Positions 33,010 to 44,164 of a DNA stretch of 64,000 nt are shown here, in pieces (position 1 is the stretch's first letter; every line of letters begins with the position of its first letter). The position numbers and the translations under genes are program-made. The notes under the pieces are model-generated. The model was not told the origin of the DNA. It worked only from the letters and a program-made list of their open reading frames with translations, and ran no database searches. Source of the stretch: Euborellia annulipes (lineage: Eukaryota; Arthropoda; Insecta; Dermaptera; Anisolabididae); assembly GCA_023213315.1 (NCBI GenBank), contig JAKCPI010000332.1, positions 62,001 to 126,000 on the forward strand, read 5' to 3'.

Positions 33010-33415
33010 GATTCTTTCTTCTTTAAAAACAGGCGTTAAAATTTAAAATAAACAAATGGGTGTTAAAAAGTAATGTAAAAAGCGTTAAAAAATGCTATTC
33101 ACAATCACTTCCTTGCCTCAAATAGCTATTCTGTAAACAAAAGCCAAAGCGTTAACATTTAGTAAATAGTGTTAAAAATTAATGCCATGTCTAGGGAGTG
33201 CCTTTAATATTTTAACGCGTGTTTAAAATAAAAATGGCGTCCTTAACCTAAAAAGTAAGGTTATTATTTTGATAGCTTTGAAATAAAAGCAACATGTTAA
33301 CGTTGCTGTTAAAACTTTGATTAGAGAATAGGATTTTTAACGCTGATTGTTTTTACATTACTTTTTAACACCCAAATTTTAACGCCTATTTTTAGAGAAT
33401 TATGTGGACTTATTC
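33010..33415. mobile_element. Long-TIR repeat (gcgttaaaattt ends)
   Basis: Inverted ends acaggcgttaaaatttaaaa... / ...aaattttaacgcctattt. Internal gtgttaaaaagtaatgtaaa is repeated in reverse. Second copy at 57074-57472. Confidence 0.7.
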
Positions 33416-33689
33416 AGGTACAATTCAGCTAAGATTATTAATGAAAAGTATGTAGCTAAATAAAAATCTAGAGATGATATTCAAGCCAATTAATTCCGAT
33501 CATCTCCTCCCGCTATGAGTCTACGTTTCGGATTTCAAACGACTCCTTCTTCATAGCGGAAGGAGATAATTGACTGAATTGTACTTGAAGAAGGCCACAG
33601 AATAAATGCCCGAAACGTTGTAATTTTTCACAAATAAACCAGAGTTAAGCTGAAAATCAAATTCTTTTATGAATGATAACATGAATCTA

Positions 33690-34265
33690 GTGCTTTTTTT
33701 TTATTCTGAATTCAGACATATAGTAATAATTTTTCCATCAGGCACAGTTGTAGAGATATAGAGCAAAATAGATTTTAATAGAAAAAGTGCTCTAAAGTAC
33801 AAGCGTTTTTTCTTTAATGACGTTTTTCTTCATAATTTCGTTAATAATTAACCGATTTTTATGAATGAATGATTTTTGGAAAGCTAAAGAACTACAGAAT
33901 TTCGTAAATTTATGTTTTTTGCATTCAGGGATATCTAAAATTGTATTAGGGGTGACCAAAGCAAAAAAAATCTTGAAAATTTCGATTTTTCTAAACTTTA
34001 AGCCGTTTGCGGCACGTCTAAATGACTTCCGATTGGGATGAAACTTAAAATTTATATGTATTCTAACTATCTGCATATTTTGACGGGGTGTCGTGTTAAA
34101 AATAATTTGAACATTCTAAATAAAAGCCGTTTTAGAGCACATTTTCTATTAAAATCTATTTTTTTCTATATCTCTAAAACTGAGCCTGATGGGGCAAAAC
34201 TGAAATGATATTTGAATTCAGCATGAAAAATACTTTTAGAATTTCATATCGTTATTCTTGTGAAA
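33690..34265. mobile_element. Inverted-repeat element with ~130-bp arms
   Basis: attctgaattcagacatata...tagattttaatagaaaaagt on the left is mirrored by attttctattaaaatctatt...gaattcagcatg on the right. Confidence 0.65.
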
Positions 34266-34444
34266 GAAAAAAAGTTCATTTTTGTCGATTAATATTATTT
34301 TTTATTAAAATAGCTTAATTTGAATTATGTGATGGGGATCACCAAAAGCCGATTGTGCAGTTAGTTAATAATAAAAATAAAAAAAATTTTTTTCCTTTGC
34401 AAGCTCTTAGAGTGAGAAGTTGCTAATGGCTGTTTTATTAGCCA

Positions 34445-34765
34445 GCCAAGAGAGCAAGCAAGCAAGCAGTGAGTGTTTGCTCTACAGCAGCAGCATCACC
34501 CGAGGATGCCAAAAGCGTCGTCATCGTCGTCGTCGTCGTTCTTGTTGGGTTCGATGACCTCCACATGACCATAGAGCCAGCCAGTCAGCCAGCCCAAAGG
34601 CGCTCGCTTCGCACACACACTTCACTTCATAAAGCACACCGACCAATGGGTGGGTGGGTGGGGGGCAAATTCTCTTTGTCACCTTCAAGTCATCATCGTA
34701 GTCGACGCCGTCGTCGTCGTCGCCGCCGCCCTTTGTGTCAACATTTTCCTCGCCACTAATCGCTT
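34445..34765. promoter_or_regulatory. GC-rich, repeat-poor island with CGTCGT runs
   Basis: Higher CpG than its surroundings, cgtcgtcatcgtcgtcgtcg and a reversed partner near 34705, a CCAATGGG box, no TE match. Candidate aop promoter or 5' UTR exon. Its 96-codon plus frame looks like a composition artefact. Confidence 0.3.
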
Positions 34766-34977
34766 TTGGTATTTATTTTAGGAAGAATTTTAACAAGTGT
34801 CCTAGTTCTAATTTCTGTATTTTTTTTTTTTTTTTTTTCAAAAAACTTTTAATTGTCACATTTCGATACATATTTATTTTAAACCAATTGATGGAAAAAA
34901 TAATTTAAATTTTAAAGTTACAACATTCTTTTCAGAATAGAGAGGGGAGGAGGTTCGATTATTACGTACTAAGAAAA

Positions 34978-35029
34978 GGCGGGCCCGAGCCAGCTGGCTT
35001 CCTGCCGAAGGCGGAAGGAGCAGCTAGTA
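34978..35029 (+). mobile_element. Helitron-like 3' end
   Basis: ggcgggcccgagccagctgg then an aggagcagCTAG|T end. Confidence 0.4.
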
Positions 35030-35178
35030 CCTTTTATATTTTTATACTTCTTCTCCTTTCAATTAAATGGCTTCGGTATTTTAACCATTCGGGAAGTATG
35101 GCTGTAAGGTACAGTAGATGTTGAAGAAAGAAAAATAAAAAGAAAATACCGGTCCTAGGTTTGGACCATCATCATAGT

Positions 35179-35227
35179 CCCAGCTCTGATGATGGCACAC
35201 ACCTAAGAGCGAAACGTCAGCAGCGGG
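35179..35227 (+). ncRNA. Hammerhead-ribozyme-like motif
   Basis: CCCAGCT, CTGATGA, T, GGC...GC, GAAACGTC, AGCAGCGGG. Stem I pairs AGCT/AGC with an outer CCC/GGG. Stem II is short. An inverted relic (ttggaccatcatcatag) precedes it. Confidence 0.4.
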
Positions 35228-35389
35228 CTCATCTCAATAAAGCAACCACATCGGCTGCCTTATTCAGTCAGAAATAGCGTATCTATCCAAGGTTTGTTAT
35301 TTATTAAATCAAAAATTACATCCTCTCACAGTGAATAAAATATAATGTCTAAAAATTGAAAAATTTTTGTATCGAAAATGTTCTTCTTA

Positions 35390-36180
35390 AGGTTGTTCGG
35401 ACATTAAAGCACTTTGGTAGATTAAAAGCTAATTTTTTAATATGTTATTAATCACTATCAAATACGTATAAAATAAAATTTTGAAGCAGATCTGACACAG
35501 GGTTATCGTGTAATTAATTTTTAAAAAATTGAAATTTAACATGTAGCCTATGGGGAATAACGACGAAACGCACACATATCGAATTATATAGGCATCTGTG
35601 CAAATGATACAAAAACAAAAAAACTTACATTTTATTAATTCACTTCCGAGGAATACGTTAAAAATAAAACCAAAAGTTTCTGCCGACCGTTTTAAAGATA
35701 TTTTAACAAGAAAGTCAAAAAATTCTCCAAAATGACAGTCGCTAATATTTAAAAATAATGAATTCTCGAGAGTCAGACCAGCCTGGCAACGTCGCATAAA
35801 ATAATTCTCTTTTCTCTATGTCAGATACATTTTTTTTTCAATTTTACAATATTTTTTCTCGCAAATCGTCCATTGTGTTTAAACTGATTTGCATTAAACA
35901 TTGTAATATATTAAATAAAATGAAATTAAGGCGTTTAAGATTTAAAATAGATAGTTGATGAATGCAATGTTGCCAGTTCTATATTACGTGAAATACTGCT
36001 CGAGTCAAAAGTCATTCATTTATTATTTTTGGTAATTAAATTATTAACTTAATCCAATTATAAACTATGATAGGTCACGACTAAATTATAATAAGGAATT
36101 TTGGCATTCAAATTTTTAATTTTATTTAAAAAAAAAATTTAGATTCTATTATGACTTACGATGTACTATCCGAACAACCT
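35390..36180 (+). mobile_element. TA-flanked MITE, 791 bp
   Basis: Ends AGGTTGTTCGGACA and ATCCGAACAACCT with TA on both sides. The empty site is seen in the right arm (ttcttaatagagtggg, reverse complement near 39470). Near-identical copy at 51347-52134; partial reverse copy at 53436-53850. A 122-codon minus frame inside is not kept in the second copy. Confidence 0.9.
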
Positions 36181-36328
36181 TAATAGAGTGGGGATATTTG
36201 TAATAAATTTTTTTTAGAAACCACCAACTTATTTCAAGAAATATTCCTTTTGTTTTAACATTCATTGGTTTCTAAGGGCCAGAAAACAAAGCCACTTTAC
36301 AAAATTTTCTCAAATTATACAAAAAAAA

Positions 36329-36984
36329 TCTGGTGTGACTGGCGCACAGCACACAACTTTCTCTTACCTTCGGTAATCGAAAGTTGTGTTCTGTGCTTGT
36401 CACACCAGATTTTTTGTGTCGACATATATTTAGTTTCCGCCAATATATTAGAATTCAAGATGTAAAATTTATAAGTATGGCAAAATATTTATATTTTGTT
36501 ACCATGGCAACCATTTCTCCTATCTTTTCTATGGAGTACAAGAGTAAAGTGGTTTTCAGAAGATTTCAATCACAAAATGAGAATATACATTTTATTGAAG
36601 ATCTAAAAAATAATTGATTTTTGAATTTAAAAAAAAATCGTTGGAGCAAATTTAGAGAAAATCGAAAAAAAACTGAAAAAGTGCATCAGTAAAGTACTAG
36701 TACTTTTTGGTCGATTTTGTTCAAAAGCTTCGTGTCACGTCCCATGGGGGTGCCTAACTTAAATATAAAAATTCAACCTCCTAGCTCTTTTCGTTCTTGA
36801 GATATTTTGTTCACAGACAGACAGACAGACAGACAGACAGACCATGTCGCGAAAACCACTTTTTTGGATTCAGGGGACCTCAAAACGTGAAGATCCATCA
36901 AAATCTCGACATCGAATTTTTGACATGAATCCAATACTTTCTCTCTATATATATATTACATATATACATAGGTAAGAGAAAGTA
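36329..36984 (-). mobile_element. Hairpin-ended repeat, full copy (656 bp)
   Basis: From TCTGGTGTGAC to AGAGAAAGTA, inserted in an A-run. The other arm of the inverted duplication shows the empty run of A near 39318-39335. Confidence 0.9.
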
Positions 36985-37849
36985 AAAAAAGACATGTATC
37001 ATAATCAAAGACCTGCAAGTCTTCACTTACGTGTATGAAAATAACATTTGGAAATATCCTCTTAAAAAAATGCATTTCTCGATTGTATAATTCAATTTAA
37101 CGCCAGAAAGAATATATAAAAAAAAAAACACTTTGCCTGTGGATGTGAAGAGTAGCCAACACTTGTTGTTGTTGTTAGGAAGTATTAATGAATTAAATAA
37201 AAATTATAAAACGAAAACATTTTCTATATACACCCCTGCATGGAGTTACCAATTCCCTTCCTGTTTGAAAATTTTTATCAATTATATTGAGACGCACGCA
37301 TTCAGTATAAATAATTATGAAGAAATTTTTGAATAAAAAAAAAAAAAATAAATAAATAATAGGCCCTAAATAAATAACAACTGGGATAAGAGAGCTCACT
37401 AAATCGCAGCCAGCTTGCTTTGGTGACTCCTAGCTCACATCTGAATACCTATTAATTAATTTAGGAAAGGGCATTAAATGGCCTCAAATCTCAATAGGAT
37501 TCCATTTAATCCATCGTCGATTATTTTAGACATTTTCTAACAAACGCAATAATATTATTTTATCAAGCTTAAGCTTTTTAGTTCAAAAAAGAAATGTTCG
37601 GAAGTGTTGTTTGATCTATTTTTACTTGTATACCCCCAAAAAAGTAAAGTACTTCCGTCATCTCGAGAAGAGAAAAGGACCAACAGGCGCGCGCGCGTTC
37701 TATTCTTGATTGTTGATTAACAAACAAATAGCAGCCAACGGGCTCTTTTTTCTCAACCAGATGAATTTCATCTATCACGAGTTGAGAACAAAAAAAGAAA
37801 AATAAAACTCCCATTTGATTGGTAGCCAATTCGATAAGGGGGACTCGGA

Positions 37850-37960
37850 GGGGGCGGTCGCCGACGGATTAACATCCCTGGTCCCAGCTAGGGTAGCTCG
37901 TGGTCGCCATCCACGTGCCCACAAGACGTGGGCCCCATGAGCTAAGTAAAATCAAATAAT
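37850..37960. other. GC-rich patch of unknown nature
   Basis: ggtcgccgacggattaacat, tagctcgtggtcgccatcca, cacgtgcccac / gtgggcccc. It is short, with small hairpins. It may be an old SINE head or regulatory sequence; I cannot tell. Confidence 0.25.
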
Positions 37961-37984
37961 CAATTAATGAAAATGGCTTTTTTA

Positions 37985-38795
37985 TTTAGGCCTAACAAGT
38001 AAAGTAACCCAAACATGAAATTTCAATTTCAATGAAACTTTGTACAATTAAACAACTAATATAAATATGCATTAAACGAGAAAAAATTCGACCAATAAAA
38101 TAACAGAACTTTTTAAAAAAATTAATTTTTGAATTTTTAAAACAGGTAGATTTTCAATTTTAAGTTGTTTTGAAAGGGGTTTTAGCTGTATGTTGAGTGA
38201 ATTGATTGTTGGATTTTGAAACTTTTCAGCTTGATAATGTTATTGAATGGGTATAGTCAGATAACAGAAATTAATGGGTTTGGCGGAGGCTAAGGGTTAC
38301 GGGGGGCGCATGAAGAAGGAGAAGGCACTTACGGGAGACCTAGTTTTATTTCAAAATTATATTATAAAAGAAAATAGATCTCTGTCTGTCCACTTTTGCA
38401 ACAGTTTTTGAAAATTTTTAAACAAGATAGATTTTTAGCTACAAAGTGTTTTGAATGGTCATTAATACTATTGTTGAGATGCTAGATAGACACCTAATGC
38501 TAATATTAATTATTCATTTTAGGCATAATTATCAAGTGTATGAAATCACTTGAATTCAATATTGAATATGAGTCTAACTTGGAATTTGAAACACTTTTTT
38601 TTAATGATTTTCACTATTGTACTGATTTTCAGAAATAATTTTTAAAAAAATTTTTAAAAATAAACTGTTCATTCATTGGTCGAAATTTTTTCAAATTTAT
38701 ATATAGATTTATCATTTATTGAATTGTACCAAGTTTCAATGAAATCGGAATTTCATGCTTGCGTTACTTTACTTGTAAAGGTTTAAGGTATCTAA
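37985..38795. mobile_element. Long-TIR element, about 800 bp
   Basis: aacaagtaaagtaacccaaa and catgaaatttcaatttcaat on the left are mirrored by attgcgttac-type sequence on the right (gaaatcggaatttcatgctt, gcgttactttacttgtaaag). Arms are about 150 bp and diverged. No gene inside. Confidence 0.65.
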
Positions 38796-39079
38796 CTTAC
38801 CATTGCGTAATAATTGCGTATTAATCATAAGCATTTAGTCTTCTAAGTTATTATTAATATAAGCAAATTTGAAAGGAAAATTCCTTAATAAATAGAAAAA
38901 AAGAATGATTTCCTTTCGAAGGTTTTCCCATTCAGGCCACTTATCATTTCCTATCATATTATTATTAATAGAAAAAGGAAATTATCATTACTTCCGTTCT
39001 AGAGACAATCAAATATCATAATAACGGATTATTTCAATTATCATTTTTTTTTATGTAAATATTTGCTCTAATTTTGTTC

Positions 39080-39565
39080 GTTTTTTTTTTTTTGCTTTAT
39101 AATTTTTATTTAATTCATTAATACTTCCTAACAACAACAACAACAAGTGTTGGCTACTCTTCACATCAACAGGCAAAGTGTTTTTTTTTATATATATTCT
39201 TTCTGGCGTTAAATTGAATTATACAATCGAGAAATGCATTTTTTTAAGAGGATATTTCCAAATGTTATTTTCATACACGTAAGTGAAGACTTGCAGGTCT
39301 TTGATTATGATACATGTCTTTTTTTTTTTTTTTTTGTATAATTTGAGAAAATTTTGTAAAATGGCTTTGTACTGGCCCTTGGCAACCAATGATTGTTAAA
39401 ACAAAAGGAATATTTCTTGAAATAAGTTGGTGGTTTCTAAAAAAAAATTTATTACAAATATTCCCACTCTATTAAGAAGAACATACATTTCGATACAAAA
39501 ATTTTTCAATTTTAGGCATTATATTTTATTCACTGTGAGGGCATGTAATTTTTGAATTAATTTTC
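39080..39565. repeat. Inverted duplication, right arm (insertion-free)
   Basis: The reverse complement matches 35285-37225 without the MITE and without the hairpin-ended repeat. Confidence 0.88.
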
Positions 39566-39576
39566 TTCTTATATAA

Positions 39577-40230
39577 TAATTGCGGAGTGTCCGTCTGTCA
39601 CGATCTGTTTGACCAACTTCCCCGTTGGAATTTTGAAATGAAATTTTACAGTCTTATAAAGGACGTTATGGAGAGTCCCGGAAAAATACTCAGGTCCCGA
39701 AATGCCTATAACTTTTTGAGTTATTAATTCCTAAAGTTACGATTTCTCCCATAGCAAATGTATAGAGAAATATTTAAATATTCCTTGCAGTTGTGTATTC
39801 TATGAAAGTAAACAAAATCCTCAAGGAGGCACTGGATTGGAATACGTAGTAATTATATTTTCTTGCCCTCGGGGTTTGGTGTAGAGGTTAGCGTGCTAAC
39901 CTCGTATACCGAACGTTGCAGGTTCGGACCCCAGGCAGTCCGATGATTTTATTTAAGCCAATTGGATACCAAATGGCTTAAATAAGAATGCCTGGACCCC
40001 ATATATGTATATTAAATCAATAACGGTTATCGTAAATGTCTTAAATGTCCTGAGTTGCCGAAAAGACTGTGTGTATGTGTGTCTGAGTGTGAGTGTGAAT
40101 GAGAAAAAAGTGTGAATGTTAAAAAAAAAATTTCTTTTCATAATTAAGAAAAGGCGAAGGCCGCCGTAGGCGGGCCCGAGCCAGCAGGAGGGGGTCCAGG
40201 GGGCGTAGCCCCCCTGTCTAGACGCCAGCC
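39577..40230 (+). mobile_element. Helitron-like composite carrying SINE-A
   Basis: tcttatataataattgcgga and GTCCGTCTGTC, then at 39866 gccctcggggtttggtgtag (SINE-A) to about 40130, then gccgccgtaggcgggcccga and cagggggcgtagccccc up to 40230. Same architecture as 23050-23699. Confidence 0.7.
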
Positions 40231-40589
40231 AGTTTCTTCATAATTATTTATACTGAATATGTGCGTCTCAGTATAATTTATAAAAATATTCAACAGGAAG
40301 GGAATTGGTATTCCCATGCACTGAATTTAAGATTTAGGACTTCATTACAAGACTAATTCGATTAATCAAGCTACTTGACTGTCTCGTTCCTCGGTCTGTG
40401 TTGACATTTCGGCTATTATAATTCGAAGGGCATAGTACAAAAAAGAGAATTATGGCATTGAAATATTATCAATTTTTGGTTATAAAAGCCTCCATCTCCC
40501 AAGGCCCGTTCCCCATCAATAAGTGATAACGACATAAAACATTTAAATATTCTTTTTTTTTTTTTGTTATCTAAACAAAAGAAGAAAGA

Positions 40590-40860
40590 TGGTCAAGTGA
40601 TCAATCAATCAATCAATCAAAAGAGGAGGAGGAGGAGGAGGAGGTGTTGTGAAATTCCCACCCACCCAAGACGACAGATGCTCTATTCTATGTTTTGTAC
40701 GTGTCTCTCTCTCTGAGAGGAATATAGATTGTTGTTGTTGTTGTTGTTCCGGGTGCAGCCCTCACGTCTTCTCTCTCTCTCTTTTGTAGGGTCGTTGCTT
40801 GGTTCATCTTCTTCTCGCTCGTTTTCATTCGCACATGCCACTTGGTATTTCCTTCTAAAC
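40590..40860. promoter_or_regulatory. Repeat-poor island with simple repeats
   Basis: (ATCA)n, (GGA)7 at about 40626-40646, (CT)n and (TTG)n runs, then ccgggtgcagccctcacgtc and a gtaggg acceptor-like site. No TE match. Possible UTR or promoter segment. Confidence 0.25.
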
Positions 40861-41220
40861 GAGCTTTGTTTATTTATTTATTCGGTGAGGTGCATGCATC
40901 GCTAAATTGAATTAGAATTATTACTTTAAAATAATATGATGACGTAGGGTTTATTATCATTTAAAATAAAATCACTTTGCATTCAACTGATTGTTATGAA
41001 ATTTTGTGGGCGGGCTGAGAAAATAGTAAGTCCTTAATAAATATTACGCGTGCTCTATTTACCGCACTCTGTGGATTAATTCTTTCTTTTCGCTATCACC
41101 TAGAACTACACTGGGCGTCAAAAAAAAACATAACACTTTGTTTCTTTTTAAAAAGACCAGTTCTAATCTATCTTATTGATACTGTAATTTATTAAACATT
41201 TAATATGAAATATCTTATAC

Positions 41221-41472
41221 CAGGGGCGTATATAAGGGGGGGGGCCGAGGACCTCCCCCCCCCCCGAAATTTCCCAAACACATATACATAGGCTATGTAG
41301 GGATATACAGACATCAGCGCAACAAATTTTTCCGCATAGTGCAAAACTTTGATTCCGCAAAAAATTTCGTGTGAAAAAAAAATTTAGTTTCTTAAAAAAA
41401 AAAATTTTCCGCAGAAAAATTTTTGAGTTCAGGCCCCCCCTCCCCCGAAAAAAATTTCTATATACGCCCCTG
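41221..41472 (-). mobile_element. hAT-like MITE, 252 bp, TSD tcttatac
   Basis: Inverted copy of 2178-2429 with the same length. Ends CAGGGGCGTATATAAG and TATATACGCCCCTG. Perfect duplication at 41213-41220 and 41473-41480. Confidence 0.92.
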
Positions 41473-42074
41473 TCTTATACATTTATAAGTAAATTTAACA
41501 GAAATCCATATCATTTTAATAAATAATTAAAATTTAAATAAAAGAAAGACAAAAATGTCGAAATTTTATTTATTAACGCGCTAAATTTCTAAAATTTTAA
41601 TTTTTCTCTGTCTATTTTATTAGAAATTCTTATAAAAATAAAAACAAAATTTTTCATTAAAATCCATCAAAACATAACGATTTTTATGTTGATTTGTCTC
41701 TCAAATTAAAAATCGACATATTTGTCTTTATTTAATTTAAATTGTATTATATTGATTAAAATGGTTTGTATTTGTGTTAAATTTTTACTTATAAATGCAA
41801 AAGATATTTCATATTAAATGTTTCTTAGATTATCATTAAGGTAGATTAGAACAGGTATTCTGAAAAGGAAACAAAATGTTACGTTTTTTTTTTTTTTTTT
41901 GAAGCTCAGTGTATAAAACTTTAGTAAAAACAGCTTGTGAAATGATATTCAAAAGGATTTCGAGGATGCTTACTTAATTTTGGTTGCAGATTGTCGTGCA
42001 GTTGAGAATAATTAGTGAAAATTATTGTCGAAGTTTTTTTTTTGGCAAGACGACTGAGATTGCAATTGAACAAT

Positions 42075-42125
42075 TTCGGCCTGATGATGGTCAAATTGTA
42101 TGACCGAAACGGATCTTCAGTGGAC
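42075..42125 (+). ncRNA. Hammerhead-like motif lacking a clear stem I
   Basis: CTGATGA, T, GGTCA, AATTGTA, TGACC, GAAACGG. Stem II is perfect at 5 bp. The expected GTC after the core is changed (GGATC). Confidence 0.35.
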
Positions 42126-42414
42126 TTGCCAATAAAAATTTTGACTAATTATTCTCATCTGCAACCAAATCTGCAAATAAATTTGCCACTTATCCGAGAT
42201 TTTAGTATAAGCAATGAAAGGTTTTTTTTGAATTTCTAGAAATCCTTATCCCCAAAGATTGAATTTTCATAGTTTTATTAGAAAAGATAGTAAGCCAATT
42301 GGTCCAGGAGATGATGCTGTGCAGATGAGAGAGTTGAGGACACAAACAATTAAAGTAAAGTGACTATGTGTGTGTGTGTGTGTATGAGACGAGAAAAGAA
42401 GAGGAGGTGGGGGA

Positions 42415-42535
42415 GTGGGGGGGGGGGGCGCCCAAGAGCCAGCCGATGGCATTCTTGGGCTGGTGACGTCACCTTGCGCGCCGCGACGGGTCATCGAACG
42501 ACGCAAGGCCACCGCCGCACCTCCTCCTCTTTTTT
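42415..42535. promoter_or_regulatory. CpG-rich island with a perfect CRE palindrome
   Basis: GGTGACGTCACC (CREB/ATF-type) near 42461, next to ttgcgcgccgcgacgggtca. No TE match. A (GT)n run at 42368-42382 precedes it. Candidate promoter or enhancer upstream of aop. Confidence 0.35.
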
Positions 42536-43177
42536 TGTTTTGTTTTTGCCTTTAAGCCTTTGTTTAATATCACCACCACCACCACTAAGGTGTAGTAATA
42601 ATAACAAATTTCACTGATAACGTTTCGGTTCTATTTTATGTAATTAAATTGTAAGCGAATTTTGGATTGATTAATAATTGCTGAAACAGGTCGTGAATCG
42701 CAAGCGAAACGTTGTCATGAAAATAAAAAAATATTCTCTCTCTTCTACTTTTTAATTTTGAAGAAAAAAAAATTTTAAAAAAATTTATACACTTGTATTA
42801 ATATGTATATGAAATCAGGACTACGGTGGTCTAAATGAACTAACAAAGTGAATAAATAAATTCTAGAATTTCCAACAATATTTAAAATATTATTCCTTCT
42901 TTTTTTGGGCTATCTCCCTCCTGCCTACGGCCTTGTATATGTTTATTTAAACAATTATGAGATGCGTTATCAAACTAAGGTGTAAATACTACTGTGCAAT
43001 TCTTATAATTGGCTATAAATGAACTTTAACTACGGTGATTGTTGTTTCTTGAGGGCTGGATATTATCATATGCGGAAGTGGTATATGGGGTACCAAGGAA
43101 AAAAATAAAATTTTATATTTTATCTACATTTCGAGTGCCGATCGCACTCTTCATCAACCTGACAATTTGACACCAAT

Positions 43178-43224
43178 TTTTATCCTGATGAAGACTGCGA
43201 TTGGCACTCGAAATGTCGATAAAA
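43178..43224 (+). ncRNA. Hammerhead-ribozyme-like motif, best stem I
   Basis: TTTTATC (43178-43184) pairs perfectly with GATAAAA (43218-43224). The core CTGATGA is at 43185-43191. One extra A precedes stem II, GACTGC/GCACTC (5 of 6 pairs). GAAA then TGTC follow; A15.1-U16.1 and a U-G wobble would form a 2-bp stem III. An inverted partner lies at about 43130-43165 (minus) with a perfect 6-bp stem II but no stem I. Confidence 0.5.
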
Positions 43225-43611
43225 TATGCCTGTCCATATACCACTCCGCATAAAATAAACTTTAATTTTGTTAATATTACTTTTATTTCAAAGAGTATAC
43301 ACTATAGAATTTCTATTGCCTAAATACTACATACAACACGCGAAATTGAATGCAAATATCCGTAATAAAAATTACTATATACTAAAATTTTAAGAACTTT
43401 CCCATTTTTACTTTTGTCATTTCCCTAATTTAATTTTTTTCTCCCTTATTTCTCCTAACAACCCAACTAAATTTTTTTTTTTTTTTTTTTCAGTTTTTCC
43501 GTCATACATTATTCCAACTTTTTCTAATTGACAACAATACAAAATTTCGCATTGTTTTCTCAATAATGGTACCGAATTGTCATTTTTACAATCGAATTTT
43601 AACATTTAACT

Positions 43612-44152
43612 GCCGGGGGCCCTCGGGGCATGGCGTAGAGGTTAGCGTGCTAACCTCGTATACCAAACGTCGCGGGTTCGGACCCCAGGCAGTCCGATGA
43701 TTTTATTTAAGCCAATTGGATACCAAATGGCTTAAATAAGAATGCCTGTGAAATTGAATGTACCCCATATATGTACCCCATATATGTATATTTATTTAAT
43801 AACGGATATCGTCTAAAGTCTTATATGGCCTGAGTTGCCGAAAAGACTGTGTGAATGAGTGTGTGAGTGTGAGTGTGAATGAGAAAAAAGTGTGAATGTT
43901 TTTTTTTATAAAAAAAAAAAAAAAAAACTGCGGGGGGGGGCCTGACAACGGAGAAGATCAACAATCACCACAATCGTTGAAGTTAAGTGATGCTAAGCAC
44001 GGCGAAAGTTCGGGATTGGTGACCCCGAGTAATCAGCGTGTGGAACGCCCCCGGTTGCCACATTAGTTGGTGCATTGCATATTAAAATTTATAATAAATA
44101 AATAATCCCTAAATGGCCTCTGTCACCGAAAAGGGTTAAAAAAAAAAAAAAA
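43612..44152 (+). mobile_element. 5S-rRNA-like SINE (family D), 11-bp TSD, split by SINE-A
   Basis: The duplication AACATTTAACT lies at 43601-43611 and 44153-44163. The head starts gccggggg, is interrupted by SINE-A, and resumes at ggcctgacaacggagaagat. Then come gaagttaagtgatgc and gggattggtgaccccgag, resembling 5S rRNA. The tail hairpin is at 44107-44135 (CCCT/AGGG), followed by poly-A. It aligns with the copy at 14511-14742 from the first bases. Confidence 0.78.
43619..43926 (+). mobile_element. SINE-A inside the 5S-like SINE
   Basis: Head gccctcggggcatggcgtag, tail gttgccgaaaagactgtgtg, long poly-A. Flanked by aactgccggggg and aactgcgggggg, consistent with a target duplication. Confidence 0.85.
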
Positions 44153-44164
44153 AACATTTAACTA

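Larger units (their letters stand above)
35285..37225. repeat. Inverted duplication, left arm, with two insertions
   Basis: Its sequence outside the insertions matches 39080-39565 in reverse: caaaaattacatcc, aaaccaccaacttatttcaa, agacatgtatcataatcaaa, ggaaatatcctctt. A MITE (35390-36180) and a hairpin-ended repeat (36329-36984) are present only in this arm. Confidence 0.88.

Noticed and set aside
34469..34759. 96-codon frame in the GC-rich island
   Set aside because: Arg and Val runs come from CGTCGT simple repeats; no domain. The island is kept only as a possible regulatory region.
35429..35797. 122-codon minus-strand frame inside the 791-bp MITE
   Set aside because: The near-identical copy at 51347-52134 has an indel in this frame and no equivalent long frame; composition is that of T-rich DNA.
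43960..44060. Possible functional 5S rRNA gene
   Set aside because: Only segments resemble 5S rRNA, and the unit has a SINE tail, poly-A and an 11-bp duplication.
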